From Anaeromyces robustus (Eukaryota; Neocallimastigomycota; Neocallimastigomycetes; Neocallimastigales; Neocallimastigaceae): a DNA stretch of 49,975 bases. A program made the position numbers and the translations under genes. Below the pieces are notes generated by a model. That model was not told where the DNA came from. It saw only the letters and a program-made list of their open reading frames with translations, and searched no databases. The DNA lies in NCBI GenBank assembly GCA_002104895.1, contig MCFG01000453.1, positions 1 to 49,975 of the forward strand, given 5' to 3'. This document shows, piece by piece, positions 1 through 10,233 of the stretch. Each line of letters opens with the position of its first letter. Position 1 is the first letter of the stretch.

Positions 1-112
1 ATTATAGGTAAAAGAGAAAACGTTAATATAACTATTAATTATTTAAAAAAGAATTTTGAAGCTACTGATATGGGCGAAGTAGACTTCATAATCGGTATAA
101 AATTCGTAAAAT
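1..112 (+). mobile_element. Ty1/copia element, left part (reverse transcriptase segment)
   Basis: Frame 1 is open from the first base and encodes a Ty1/copia reverse transcriptase segment around LKKNFEATDMGEVDFIIGIK, the part just before the conserved RNase H connection. It is interrupted at 112/113 by the insertion of element A; the rest of the same element lies at 12600 onward. The five bases before the junction (AAAAT, 108-112) recur at 12600-12604. The upstream part of the element is outside the window. It is a fossil, broken by at least this one insertion. Confidence 0.85.
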
Positions 113-827
113 TGTAACGGAACGGTAGTTCCAATATTACAATTGACACCAAAATCTGAAGTAAACACAAACAAAATAAAATTTAAAATAAAAGATACTT
201 ATTGCAATATCAGAACACCTTTCCTTTGTTAACCTGAAAGGTCGGTGTCGAGATATATATATTAGTAAGATTTAGTTTTAAGTTTTATTTTATTTTTATT
301 TAAAATATGTTTTATTAGAATTTAGTTTTATTAATTATTAAAAATTAATAATAACTAATCTTTGTAGTATTTCAAACTACTTATGAATTAATTATTACTA
401 ATATATATAAAGTTATAAAAGAATAAAAGCACAAAGAAAAATATTTTAACTAAAAGTTTTACACCTATTTATACTTTTTGCGGAAAAATAGTTTTAAAAA
501 TAAAAGTTCATAAAAAATAATAAAAATTGCTAGAAACTAAGATATTTTGTTATAAAATGAATCTCATAGAAAAATAAAGAAATATTATATAATTTTTTCT
601 TAAAGTTTCTAATTTTATTCCATGTAATTCTATAAAGAAATACAGAAATAAAATACAGAAACAAATACAGAATAAAATACAGAAATTTATAATAAATAAA
701 TTTAAAATAAAATTTTTATAAAATTTGGAACAAGGTGTGAGTCGAACCCAGAGTGTTCGCCCAGATGGTCATAGTTACTAACCACTAGACCATGGTTACT
801 ATTTTACTGATTGAGAGATTCGTTACA
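113..827 (-). repeat. 3' LTR of element A
   Basis: Direct copy of 11885-12599 at a constant offset of 11772 with no visible gaps. Ends are TGTAACGAAT (element 5' end, at 827) and CCGTTACA (at 113). A tRNA-like block lies near its 5' end (727-799). It abuts the polypurine tract at 828-838. Confidence 0.92.
727..799 (-). promoter_or_regulatory. tRNA-like sequence with A and B boxes in the LTR of element A (copy 1)
   Basis: On the minus strand the A-box-like TGGTCTAGTGGTTA (792-779) is followed after 30 nt by the B-box-like GGTTCGACTC (748-739). This is the spacing and sequence of a tRNA-Glu-type gene. The acceptor stem does not pair and the T stem is imperfect, so it is not a functional tRNA. 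It begins about 28 nt inside the LTR. A T4 run follows about 20 nt downstream. It could act as an internal RNA polymerase III promoter; that is inference. Confidence 0.6.
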
Positions 828-862
828 TGGTCCTCCTTCAGGATTCGGATACCAGACGAATC
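828..862 (-). other. Polypurine tract and hairpin at the 3' end of element A
   Basis: On the minus strand, AAGGAGGACCA (838-828) lies directly against the 3' LTR, as a plus-strand priming polypurine tract should. Just upstream is a hairpin with stem GATTCG/CGAATC (862-857 and 847-842) and a 9-nt loop. Element B has the same arrangement at 9657-9691. Confidence 0.75.
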
Positions 863-1160
863 TTAAAACTAGGCTAAACTATACTAAAAAAAAATTTTAA
901 CTAAATTTTTAAACTATACTAAAACTATACTATATAGGTGTAAAAATAATATAATTTGATATTAATAAAAATACATGAATATTAATTAAAATACATGAAT
1001 ATTAATAAAGTTTACATGATATTGATAATATTATGACTAAACTAAACTAAGCTAAGATTTTAAACTTAATAATAATAACAATAAGTTTGATATTAATAAA
1101 GAATAAAATATTGATAAAATAAATTTAATAGTTGAGATTCATTATTTAAGTTTTTCTTTT
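863..1160 (-). other. 3' untranslated part of element A
   Basis: AT-rich sequence between the Gag-protease stop and the 3' hairpin. It has short repeats of TAATATTAATAAA and ACTAAACTATAC type. No coding signal is seen in either strand. Confidence 0.6.
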
Positions 1161-2778
1161 TCATTTTGGTTTATTTTTAACAAAGTAACAGAGTAAGTTT
1201 TCAGGTGGTTTATCTTCATAAGGGAGATATGCATCAAGTTTAAATTCTTTAAATTTGTTGTTTTGCTTTCTTTTGTATTTAATTGATTTTGAATTGCTGA
1301 TTGCAAAGAATGAAGAGTTATTAATAATTTCTTTTGAATTTGCTAAGGAAAAATTTTGACATGTAGAATATTTATATATTTTTGAACGAAAATTTGACTT
1401 TAATTTATTATTATCGTTCACACTCTCCTTCGAAAAGATTGGATTAATGGGTTTTGAAAAATTATTATTTTGAATATGTTGATTTGAAGAATTAGATTTT
1501 AGGCAAGAATTAAGATTGCCAGATTTCAGATTATTGTTAAAAGAATCGTTACTAAGATTAACAGAGTTACAAGGAGAATTACTAGAGTTAACAGGATTAC
1601 AAGAATTTGTACTAAGATTAACAGAATTATTACAAGAATTTTTTCTAGGAAGTACACAAGAGTTAGAAACATAAGTTGGTTTATTATTATTTTTCAAAGG
1701 TTGTGAATTAATTGATTTTGTACGTTCTGAGTGGAAACAAGAAGTATTACAGAAAGATTTATTGCCAGAGTGATTATCAAGATTATTATTATTTTTAGAA
1801 TGAGGTTTACAAGATTTATCAGATTTTGTATTTTGAGAATTCGTCACGAATGAATTTGGGAGTATTAAACAATTTGAAAGACAGTAATTTGAATTGAAAG
1901 TTATTTCTTTAGTTGTAAAATTGATAGTGGGATTGTGAGTTACGAGCCAATCTATTCCAAGAATACCGCAATACGAAGGTAGATCCACAATATAGAATTC
2001 TGTTTTACAAAGGTGATTTTTATATTTCAACGAGATGGGAAACGTTTTACCAAAAATTGTTTGATTTCCGGCTACTCCAGAAACGGCAGGAAAAGTAGAA
2101 TCAGAATCAAAAGGAATATTGTTTTCTTTAGCAAAGTGTATATCCATAAGATTTAATTGAGAACCTGAATCGATGAGTAGTTTAGCATTGCAAGAAGAGT
2201 TTAAAGTTTGTAGATTGAATTCGGCAACTGGAGCATTCAAAGATGGATCATCAGAAAGTCTAGGTCTTGATTTTGGTTTGGATTCTGGATTAGAAATAAA
2301 AGCATTGCTGGAAGAGGGTTTGTTGTCATCTTCATTTACTTTATTCTTTAAAGGGCAGTTATTAACTTGATGGTTTTTTGATCCACAGTAGAAACAAAGA
2401 TGTTCTTTTCTTCTTCTTTCTTTTTCATCACGAGTTATTGTTTCATTAGATTTATTCGAAGCAAATTGAAAAGAGTTAGCATGACGACCAAAAGAATGAT
2501 TACTTGAATTATTCGATTTAAAGTATTGATTATGAGTAGAAAGTCTTAAATCTATACGAGAAGCTATGGTTTGAAGAGAGAATAAGGATTGTGGTCCAGG
2601 AAACATTTCTAAGATTCTAGTTGCAATATTGTCGTTTAATCCTGCGAGAAAAGCATCCATTTTAGCAGCTTCATTCCAAGAAGAGTCATCTGCGTATTTA
2701 TTGAACTCCAGGATGTAGCTTCTTACATCTCCAAGACGTCTCTGTTTAATGGTTCTGAGCTTTTGGTTTGCTATGAAG
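1161..2778 (-). CDS. Gag-protease of element A (Ty3/gypsy type)
   Basis: Minus-strand open frame, with the first internal ATG at 2660; the same frame continues upstream to the junction with element B at 2778. The upstream part (EFNKYADDSSWNEAAKMDAF and following) matches the Gag of element B closely. A zinc knuckle CFYCGSKNHQVNNC (C-x2-C-x4-H-x4-C) lies about 90 residues after the ATG. A retropepsin motif LLIDSGSQLNLMD lies about 70 residues further on, then the conserved GILGIDWL. The last 230 residues are a low-complexity Asn/Ser/Lys stretch ending in LLCYFVKNKPK. No polymerase domain follows, so the frame encodes particle protein and protease only. It is a fossil, interrupted by the nested element. 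Confidence 0.85.
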
Positions 2779-3255
2779 TGTAACGAATACTAGAAATTAT
2801 AGAGTTGGCTTACTCGTTAAGCTCTAGAACTCTGCTCAGTATTCCTGGGTTCAATACACAGGAATGCCTTTTGTTAAAATTTATATTTTTATTTTTTACT
2901 ATTTTATTATTTTATTTTTTTTTTTATTATTATTTTATTATATATTAATATATTATAAAGTGTATTAAATGATAATATTATTTTATTATAAAAAGGTTAA
3001 TAGACCAATTAGATTTAGAATATAATAACTCATGAAAAATGTAATTAAAATATTTTGAAATAATGTTTTTAAATATTCAAGAATTTTCTCATTTGAAAAT
3101 TCGAGTTTTTATTAACAAAGAAATAATAAAATAAATAAAATTATTTGATACTAACCTGTTGTTTGTTTGTGTCCAATAATTCTTGTTTATTTTCTAATAT
3201 TGAGGTGTTTTTAAGTTTATTAAGAATTATTATTGTTGGACTTCTGTTCTTTACA
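2779..3255 (+). repeat. 5' LTR of element B
   Basis: 477-bp copy of 9692-10165 with TG...CA ends. It begins with the same ten bases (TGTAACGAAT) as the LTR of element A. A tRNA-like block lies at 2798-2868. Confidence 0.93.
2798..2868 (+). promoter_or_regulatory. tRNA-like sequence with A and B boxes in the LTR of element B (copy 1)
   Basis: A-box-like TGGCTTACTCGTTA (2806-2819) and B-box-like GGTTCAATAC (2848-2857) lie 28 nt apart. The D-arm region is flanked by TAGAG/CTCTA. The T arm forms a good stem, TTCCTG/CAGGAA. A TTTT run, the usual polymerase III terminator, follows at once (GCCTTTTG). No paired acceptor stem is seen, so it is tRNA-derived rather than a tRNA gene. It starts about 20 nt inside the LTR. 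Confidence 0.6.
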
Positions 3256-3339
3256 ATAAAAACTCCTATAAAATTTTTTAAACACCTTAGTATCAAATAA
3301 TCAAATATAAAATTTTTAAAGACTACTTAAGTAAGTCAG

Positions 3340-3409
3340 TAAAAATTTATATTAAAGGAAAAAGGACGCTGAAAAAATAGAAAAGTCCGTATACTAATAT
3401 AAATTTTTA
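3340..3409 (+). repeat. Perfect 15-bp inverted repeat in the leader of element B
   Basis: Arms TAAAAATTTATATTA (3340-3354) and TAATATAAATTTTTA (3395-3409), with a second inner pairing GGAC/GTCC. It starts 85 nt after the 5' LTR, where packaging or priming structures usually lie. A role is inferred only from position. Confidence 0.7.
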
Positions 3410-3772
3410 CCTTTTGGCGCTTAATAGTAATAAAAAATTTTATATAATAATTTTTATAAAACAAAATTTTTTTTAATGACAATTTCAATTTCAGTTCAAT
3501 TTTAATTTCAAATCTCAATTTCAATTTCTATCACAATTCAATTAAAACTTCAATTTCAGTTCAATTTTAATTTCAAATCTCAATTTCAATTTCAATTTCA
3601 ATCACGATTCAATTAAAATTTCAATTTCAATTTAAAATCTCAATTTCAACTTCAATTATAATTCAATTAAAATTTCAATTTCAATTTAAAACCTCAATTT
3701 CAATTTCGACTACAATCCAATTAAAATTTCAATTACAATTTAAAATTTCAATTCAAACTTCAATTACAAATC

Positions 3773-3805
<33 letters not shown>

Positions 3806-3810
<5 letters not shown>

Positions 3811-3945
3811 ATTTCAATTTCAATTTCAATTTCAATTTCAATTTCAATTTCAATTTCAATTTCAATTTCAATTTCAATTTCAATTTCAATTTCAATTTCA
3901 ATTTCAATTTCAATTTCAATTTCAATTTCAATTTCAATTTCAATT
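3806..3945 (+). repeat. Hexanucleotide array (CAATTT)n
   Basis: About 23 uninterrupted copies of a CAATTT unit, preceded by a poly-A run and by about 300 bp of degenerate copies of the same unit. It lies within the transcribed leader of element B. Confidence 0.9.
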
Positions 3946-4006
3946 TATTCTTAATTTTAAATCCAATTTAAATTTAAATTTTGATTACAAATTCCAATTT
4001 AGTATT

Positions 4007-4041
<35 letters not shown>

Positions 4042-4804
4042 TTTTTCTTATCATCAAATTTAAATTCAATTGCAAATTGAAATTTCAATCTCAAAATTTC
4101 AAAATCAATTCTGTCAAAAAAAAAAAAATCTTTTTTTATTTAAAACAATACCAAACTAGAAGAGAATAAAACATTACAATTAAAGTAAACTTGACTAAAA
4201 TATACAAAAAAGGAAAAAAATATGAAAAAAAAAATAAATAAATACAAAGAAATTTAAATAAATCCAATAATAAAATTTAAATATATAAGTGAATGAATAA
4301 ATATTTTTTAAATAAATCAATTAATAAGTGAATAAAAATATAATATTTAAATAAAACACATAATAAAAAATAAACGAATAATTGTAATAAAACAAATAAA
4401 AAAAAAAATAATATAAAATATTTTTCTTTTTAATAAAAGAAAAATAAATATTTTTATATAAATTGTTATAAATTTTCTTTAAATCAGCTTCCTGTGACTT
4501 CCTACGCGAGGTAGCTTAATCAACTGCCGATACGTAATACTTTTGTTTTCTGGGATATTTGACAACTGAGGTAGCTCATATAATTTTTTTTCTTAAGGCT
4601 AATTAAGTTAGTCGTTAAAAAAAGAAATTAATAATATCCTACCTTTTATTAATTTTTAATTAATATTAACAGTCGAATATCTTAGCGTTTATATAACGGT
4701 TATAACAAAAGAGCTAAGGGTTCTATCACCTGAAGTTATTTAATAATTTATAAATAATTTGTTATAAAAATATTTAATTTTAATTATTAAAAAGAAAATA
4801 TTAT

Positions 4805-4860
<56 letters not shown>

Positions 4861-4959
4861 CTTTAAGAAAATTTATTGTTGATTTATATAAAAATTTAAT
4901 ATTGATAATTGAAATATCCTTTTCTTATTGATATTGAATTTAACAGTTTAAATCAGCAT

Positions 4960-5110
4960 AGACGAGCCTTACTAATCAATCAACAGAGGTATAGTAAGGG
5001 TGGTAATAAGATCCTGAAGCGCGTGACGGAACATAGATCGCGTGAATAGGGTGACGGAAAACGTTTACCATCGGATGAAAGACTCTTGATTAGTAGTCTA
5101 TTATATTTAA
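4960..5110 (+). other. Structured block in the leader of element B
   Basis: A G+C-rich island in AT-rich leader. Several complementary pairs are visible: CCTTACTA with TAGTAAGG, ACTAATCAA with TTGATTAGT (long range) and AGACT with AGTCT. CGCGTGA and GTGACGGAA each occur twice. This looks like a folded RNA domain, perhaps for packaging or dimerisation of the element's RNA; that role is inference. Confidence 0.5.
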
Positions 5111-5190
5111 ACTGGTCGGAAATTCAATTTCGATAATAACAATATTAAATTTATTTTTTTATAAACTTATATTACTTGAAAACTCAAAAG

Positions 5191-5223
<33 letters not shown>

Positions 5224-5295
5224 TTATTCTGAAGATATAAATTCGTTTTAATAAATTAAATTTCTCTTATTATAAATAAAGTAATAACTTTTAAT

Positions 5296-8200
5296 ATGGA
5301 CGAAGTAAACATCGACAATGCAATCCTGAAAGATGGATTTGCTGGGGATAGACGATACCTTAAGGGCTTTCTCGCTAAAATTAACTTGATATTCTTATTG
5401 TACCCAGATCGTTACCCAGATGACACGACCAAAGTAATTTATCTTATATCAAGACTATATGGTAACGCTATGAACTGGGCTGCTACCCTAATTGAAAGAT
5501 CAGACCCTTGTCTCAATGACTATCAAGCTTTTACTTCCAAATTAAAATCCTTTTATGGTGACAATGATGCTAGCTACGTCGCTAACCAAATGCTCAAGAG
5601 GATCAAACAAAAAAGTCTTGGAGGAATTAGAGGATACATATCCGAGTTCAACAAGTATGCCGATGAATCCAACTGGAATGAAGAGGCAAAAATGGATGCC
5701 TTCATTGATGGCCTACATCAACAAGTAGCTTTGAAAGTTTTAGAATTATTCCCTGGCCCAAGAGATTTAATCTCTCTTCAAACAATTGCTTCCAGAATCG
5801 ATTCAAGACTTAGTGCGAAAAGGACTTTCTTTGACAGTAATAATAATAATAACTCTACAAGAAAGAAAAATAACTATAGAAAAACTTATAATAAAGATAA
5901 TTCTCAAGCTAAATATCATGGACCCCTAAGTAATGAAGAGAAAGAAAGAAGAAAGAAAAATAATCTATGCTTATACTGTGGTTCTTCAAAACATAAATTA
6001 GACAGTTGCCCTAAGAGAACCAAAAAACCAACTGAGAAGACTTCTTTTATGTCTGTTCCTACTACTGTACCCACTCAGAATGAAAGAAGTAATAATCGTA
6101 GAAATGAACAAGCTACGTCTAATTTCAAATTATCATATGAACTGGATACCGAAGTATTGATTGATACTGGCTCTGCTCTCAATCTTATTGATGTCGACTA
6201 TTGTAATGATCATAACATTCCATATAGCTGTGATGAAGAACTTCCAAAGATTCTTGGAATAGGTGGTCGTCAAGCTTTATTCGGAATTACAAAACCACTT
6301 AATCTTCGTTACAAAGATCATTTGTGCAGAACTCAATTCTATGTCACAGATTTACCATATTATCATTGTATACTTGGTTTAGACTGGCTCAGAGAACACA
6401 ACCCCGACATTGACTTTACTAATAATAAAATCTCTTTTGTCTCCGAACATTGTCTTACATACTGCGTAACTTTACCGACTAATGTTCCAGAGTTTCCAGA
6501 AGAGAATTCTGCTTTTCCCCGAATAGAAAATAACTCTACGCAAAATAATGAAATAACTACTTTGCCCGTTTTTCTTGAAACTGAAAAAGAAACTTCGTGT
6601 AAATCCTCTTCTCAAGAATCAAAAACAAAAACCGAGAATCCAAAAGACAAGTCTTCAAAAGAAATATTAACTACAAAAGAATCTCTGATACAACTTGCAT
6701 TCTTGGTATCCCAGGAAATTCTGCCAAAAGAACTAATTGAATTTATTGATGTTTTTAGCGAAACATCTGCTGAAAAGCTTCCGCCACATCGTCCTTATGA
6801 CTGTCAAATAAACCTTATTGAAAACGCGAGACTCTTTTATGGTCCAATATATCCCTTAACTGAACTTGAATCCAGAATTCTTAAAGAGTACATTGAAGAA
6901 AATTTAAAAAAGGGCTTTATACGTAAATCCAAGTCTCCTGCTGGCGCTCCAGTTCTTTTTGTCCCTAAAAAGAATGGTGAACTACGTCTATGTCAAGATT
7001 ATAGAGAACTGAATAAAATTACTATCCGAGATTCGTATCCACTTCCATTAATTCAAGACATGTTAGAACATTTAGGAAAAGGCAAAATATTCTCTAAATT
7101 AGATCTACGCTCGGCCTATAATCTAGTTAGAATCAAAGAAGGTGACGAATATAAAACCGCCTTCACTTGTAAATACGGTCATTTCGAATACCTGGTTATG
7201 CCATTCGGTCTTAAAAACGCTCCCGCAGTTTTCCAACATTTCATTAATGATGTTTTTGAGGATATTATTGGTGACTTTGTCTATGCATACATAGACGATA
7301 TTATTATATTTTCTCTTGATAAAGAATCCCACATAATTCATGTTAAAGAAGCTCTTTCTCGTCTTCGTCATGCCGGTTTATATGCTAAACTGGAAAAATG
7401 CCAATTTTTCGTCTCGTCTATCGACTTCCTTGGTCATCGAATTTCTTCGGAAGGTTTATCTATGGATCCAAACAAAGTTTCTTCTGTTGTAAATTGGCCT
7501 GTTCCTACTAACGTTAAAGAACTACAATCTTTCCTTGGTTTAGCAAACTACTATAGAAGATTCATACTTGGTTTCGCTAAATTGTGTCAACCTCTACACC
7601 ATCTTCTTCGCAAAAATGTTACTTTTAATTGGTCTTCTGAAGCTCAATCCGCTTTCAATACACTTAAGTCTAAATTTTCCTCTTATCCTGTCCTTGTTCA
7701 TCCAAATAGAGAATTACCTTTCATAGTGGAAACTGATTCAAGTAATTTCGCTATTGGTGCGGTATTATCTCAGAAATCTCTTTCTGATAACCACATTCAT
7801 CCAGTAGCCTTTTACTCAAGATCCCTTTCTCCTACTGAACGTAATTATCCTATTTATGACAAGGAACTTCTTGCTATAATTTCTGCTCTTGAAAATTGGC
7901 GTCACTTTCTAAAAGGCGCTTCCGAACCTTTTGTTATTTACTCTGATCATCGTAATCTCTTATTCCAGAAAAAACCTGAGAAAATGACTCAAAGACTCGT
8001 TCGTTGGTCTCTATTCTTATCCGAATTTAACTTTAAAATTCTTTACCGTTCTGGTTCTTCTAATGGCAAGCCTGATGCACTCTCTCGTCGTCCAGACTAT
8101 ATTCCTTGTTCTAATACTTCTGACAACTCTCAATTTTCTGTTCTCCGTCCTGAAAATTTCTGTACTCTCATCTGTTCTAACACTTCTTTGTATAACGATA

Positions 8201-9606
8201 TTCTCTCTGACTACAAAAATGATTCATTTTACTCTGATATCTGCAATTACCTTGAGTCTAAAAAACCTCCCGTTCCTCACCAACATATTGATAAATTTTC
8301 TTTAAGCAACGGATTTCTCCTTTTTAATAATAAAATCTATACTCCTCCAAATTGCCGTTCTTCTGTTATTAAAATCTGCCATGATTCTCCTTCTGCTGGT
8401 CACTTCGGTATTAGAAAAACAACCTCTCTCATCTCTCGTGATTTTTGGTGGCCATATATTTCGTCTGATGTCAAAGATTATATTCGTTCTTGTGACATAT
8501 GTTGCCGTGCTAAATCTTCTCGTCATAAACCTTATGGTTTCCTGCATCCTTTAGAAATTAGTGATCGTCCCTGGTCTTCCATCTCTATGGATTTTATCAC
8601 CGACTTACCTAATTCTGAAGGTTATAATTGTATTCTTGTTGTCGTTGATCGTCTTACCAAAATGATTCACCTCTTTCCCTTTAATAATATTCCTTCTGCT
8701 TCTGAAACTGCTTCTGTTTTCCTTAACAATATTTTCAAACTTCACGGCTTTCCTTCTGAAATCATCTCTGATAGAGGTACTCAGTTCACCTCTAAATTCT
8801 GGAAATCTCTCTGTAAATCTTTCAATATTGACTTAAAATTCTCTTCACCTTATCATCACCAATCAAATGGGCAAACGGAGAGGGTGAACTCCGTTATAGA
8901 ACAATATCTAAGATGCTTCACCAACTATAAAGGAACAAATTGGAATCAATTTCTTTGCCTCGCTGAATTTAGTTACAACAATTCTTTACAAGACTCAACT
9001 GGCTTCTCACCATTTTATCTCAATTATGGATATCACCCAAGACACTCTCCAGTAATTCCAGATCAAACTTGTATTCCCAGAACCGAAGAAATGACAAAAG
9101 ACTTCGTAGACCTAAACAAGAAACTAAAAGAAAACCTGAAAAAGGCTATAGAAACACAGAAACTACAAGCAGATAAACGTAGATCCAAACCTCCTGAATT
9201 TAAAACTGGTGATAAAGTATGGTTGGACAGCTCACTAATAATCCACAAAGGCAATAAAAAATTTAAACCCAGAAAATTAGGACCCTACAAAATTTTAGAA
9301 AAAATTTCTGAAGTTTCTTATAAATTAGAATTACCAAAAACAATCAAGATACATCCAGTAGTTCATGTTTCTAGCTTAGAGCCATATTACGAAGATAGAT
9401 TTAATAGAAACCCTCCTGCTCCACCTCCCATAATAATTAACGACGAGCAAGAATATGAAGTAGAAGAAATACTCGACAAGAGAAAGTATTATGGAAAAAC
9501 TCAATATTTAATCAAATGGAAAGGCTACCCTATATCTGAAGCTTCTTGGGAACCTGTCGAAAATCTGAACTGTGATCAACTTCTTAAGGAATTTAATAAA
9601 AAATAA
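5296..9606 (+). CDS. Gag-Pol polyprotein of chromovirus element B
   Basis: One 1436-residue frame from ATG 5296. In order it encodes Gag (about 1-200), a zinc knuckle [14 protein letters not shown] (about 224-237) and a retropepsin with [12 protein letters not shown] (about 287). Next come a reverse transcriptase with [10 protein letters not shown] (about 662), RNase H with [17 protein letters not shown] (about 808) and integrase with an H-H-C-C zinc finger (about 1030-1080) and catalytic core from SMDFITDLP (about 1097). A C-terminal chromodomain begins [20 protein letters not shown] (about 1385-1436). Domain order RT-RNaseH-IN defines Ty3/gypsy; the chromodomain defines chromoviruses and is known in related elements to guide integration to modified histones. 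Base composition is clearly less AT-rich than the surroundings. It looks whole. Confidence 0.95.
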   Translation: MDEVNIDNAILKDGFAGDRRYLKGFLAKINLIFLLYPDRYPDDTTKVIYLISRLYGNAMNWAATLIERSDPCLNDYQAFTSKLKSFYGDNDASYVANQMLKRIKQKSLGGIRGYISEFNKYADESNWNEEAKMDAFIDGLHQQVALKVLELFPGPRDLISLQTIASRIDSRLSAKRTFFDSNNNNNSTRKKNNYRKTYNKDNSQAKYHGPLSNEEKERRKKNNLCLYCGSSKHKLDSCPKRTKKPTEKTSFMSVPTTVPTQNERSNNRRNEQATSNFKLSYELDTEVLIDTGSALNLIDVDYCNDHNIPYSCDEELPKILGIGGRQALFGITKPLNLRYKDHLCRTQFYVTDLPYYHCILGLDWLREHNPDIDFTNNKISFVSEHCLTYCVTLPTNVPEFPEENSAFPRIENNSTQNNEITTLPVFLETEKETSCKSSSQESKTKTENPKDKSSKEILTTKESLIQLAFLVSQEILPKELIEFIDVFSETSAEKLPPHRPYDCQINLIENARLFYGPIYPLTELESRILKEYIEENLKKGFIRKSKSPAGAPVLFVPKKNGELRLCQDYRELNKITIRDSYPLPLIQDMLEHLGKGKIFSKLDLRSAYNLVRIKEGDEYKTAFTCKYGHFEYLVMPFGLKNAPAVFQHFINDVFEDIIGDFVYAYIDDIIIFSLDKESHIIHVKEALSRLRHAGLYAKLEKCQFFVSSIDFLGHRISSEGLSMDPNKVSSVVNWPVPTNVKELQSFLGLANYYRRFILGFAKLCQPLHHLLRKNVTFNWSSEAQSAFNTLKSKFSSYPVLVHPNRELPFIVETDSSNFAIGAVLSQKSLSDNHIHPVAFYSRSLSPTERNYPIYDKELLAIISALENWRHFLKGASEPFVIYSDHRNLLFQKKPEKMTQRLVRWSLFLSEFNFKILYRSGSSNGKPDALSRRPDYIPCSNTSDNSQFSVLRPENFCTLICSNTSLYNDILSDYKNDSFYSDICNYLESKKPPVPHQHIDKFSLSNGFLLFNNKIYTPPNCRSSVIKICHDSPSAGHFGIRKTTSLISRDFWWPYISSDVKDYIRSCDICCRAKSSRHKPYGFLHPLEISDRPWSSISMDFITDLPNSEGYNCILVVVDRLTKMIHLFPFNNIPSASETASVFLNNIFKLHGFPSEIISDRGTQFTSKFWKSLCKSFNIDLKFSSPYHHQSNGQTERVNSVIEQYLRCFTNYKGTNWNQFLCLAEFSYNNSLQDSTGFSPFYLNYGYHPRHSPVIPDQTCIPRTEEMTKDFVDLNKKLKENLKKAIETQKLQADKRRSKPPEFKTGDKVWLDSSLIIHKGNKKFKPRKLGPYKILEKISEVSYKLELPKTIKIHPVVHVSSLEPYYEDRFNRNPPAPPPIIINDEQEYEVEEILDKRKYYGKTQYLIKWKGYPISEASWEPVENLNCDQLLKEFNKK

Positions 9607-9691
9607 AAATTTTTATATTAGATAGTTTTAAATTTATTTTAATAAAATTTTATCTAGATTCGTCTGGTATCCGAATCCTAGAGGAGGACCA
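9607..9691 (+). other. Hairpin and polypurine tract at the 3' end of element B
   Basis: After the Gag-Pol stop, a GATTCG/CGAATC hairpin (9657-9662/9672-9677) is followed by the tract AGAGGAGGACCA (9680-9691), which abuts the 3' LTR. The hairpin sequence is the same as in element A. Confidence 0.78.
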
Positions 9692-10165
9692 TGTAACGAA
9701 TACTAGAAATTATAGAGTTGGCTTACTCGTTAAGCTCTAGAACTCTGCTCAGTATTCCTGGGTTCAATACACAGGAATGCCTTTTGTTAAAATTTATATT
9801 TTTATTTTTTACTATTTTATTATTTTATTTTTTTTATTATTATTTTATTATATATTAATATATTATAAAGTGTATTAAATGATAATATTATTTTATTATA
9901 AAAAGGTTAATAGACCAATTAGATTTAGAATATAATAACTCATGAAAAATGTAATTAAAATATTTTGAAATAATGTTTATAAATATTCAAGAATTTTCTC
10001 ATTTGAAAATTCGAGTTTTTATTAACAAAGAAATAATAAAATAAATAAAATTATTTGATACTAACCTGTTGTTTGTTTGTGTCCAATAATTCTTGTTTAT
10101 TTTCTAATATTGAGGTGTTTTTAAGTTTATTAAGAATTATTATTGTTGGACTTCTGTTCTTTACA
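9692..10165 (+). repeat. 3' LTR of element B (with second tRNA-like block)
   Basis: 474-bp copy of 2779-3255, with a slightly shorter T run. The tRNA-like block recurs at 9711-9781 with the same boxes and the following TTTT. Confidence 0.93.
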
Positions 10166-10199
10166 TTGTTAATAATCGTTTATTTTAAATTATGTTTTT

Positions 10200-10233
<34 letters not shown>

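Larger units (their letters stand above)
3256..5295 (+). other. Long untranslated leader of element B
   Basis: About 2 kb between the 5' LTR and Gag. In order it holds a perfect 15-bp inverted repeat (3340-3354/3395-3409), degenerate CAATTT-type repeats (about 3480-3775), a poly-A run, a pure hexamer array (3806-3945) and further A runs near 4010-4036 and 4810-4856. A G+C-richer block at about 4490-4740 contains repeated GAGGTAGCT, and a second such block lies at 4960-5110. A final A run ends just before the Gag ATG. No coding frame of note. No TGG-type primer binding site is obvious next to the LTR, so the priming mode is unknown. Confidence 0.7.
2779..10165 (+). mobile_element. Element B: Ty3/gypsy chromovirus nested in element A
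   Basis: LTRs at 2779-3255 and 9692-10165 both begin TGTAACGAATACTAG and end GTTCTTTACA. They differ by a T-run length and one base that I can see. The internal region has a 2-kb leader, one Gag-Pol frame (5296-9606), then a hairpin and polypurine tract. The element looks whole. Its flanks (TGAAG before, TTGTT after) do not show a matching target duplication. The C-terminal chromodomain places it among chromoviruses. Insertion is recent by LTR similarity and later than that of element A, which it interrupts. Confidence 0.93.

Noticed and set aside
727-799. A genuine tRNA gene in the LTR
   Set aside because: The acceptor stem does not pair and the T stem has mismatches; only the promoter boxes and general layout are tRNA-like.
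3256-3290. Primer binding site with TGG start after the 5' LTR of B
   Set aside because: No TGG-led tRNA 3'-end complement is visible next to the LTR. The TGG at 828 beside the LTR of A is the complement of the polypurine tract, because A is on the minus strand.
7123-9254. Minus-strand frames within the Gag-Pol region
   Set aside because: Antisense shadows of the chromovirus polyprotein without domains of their own.
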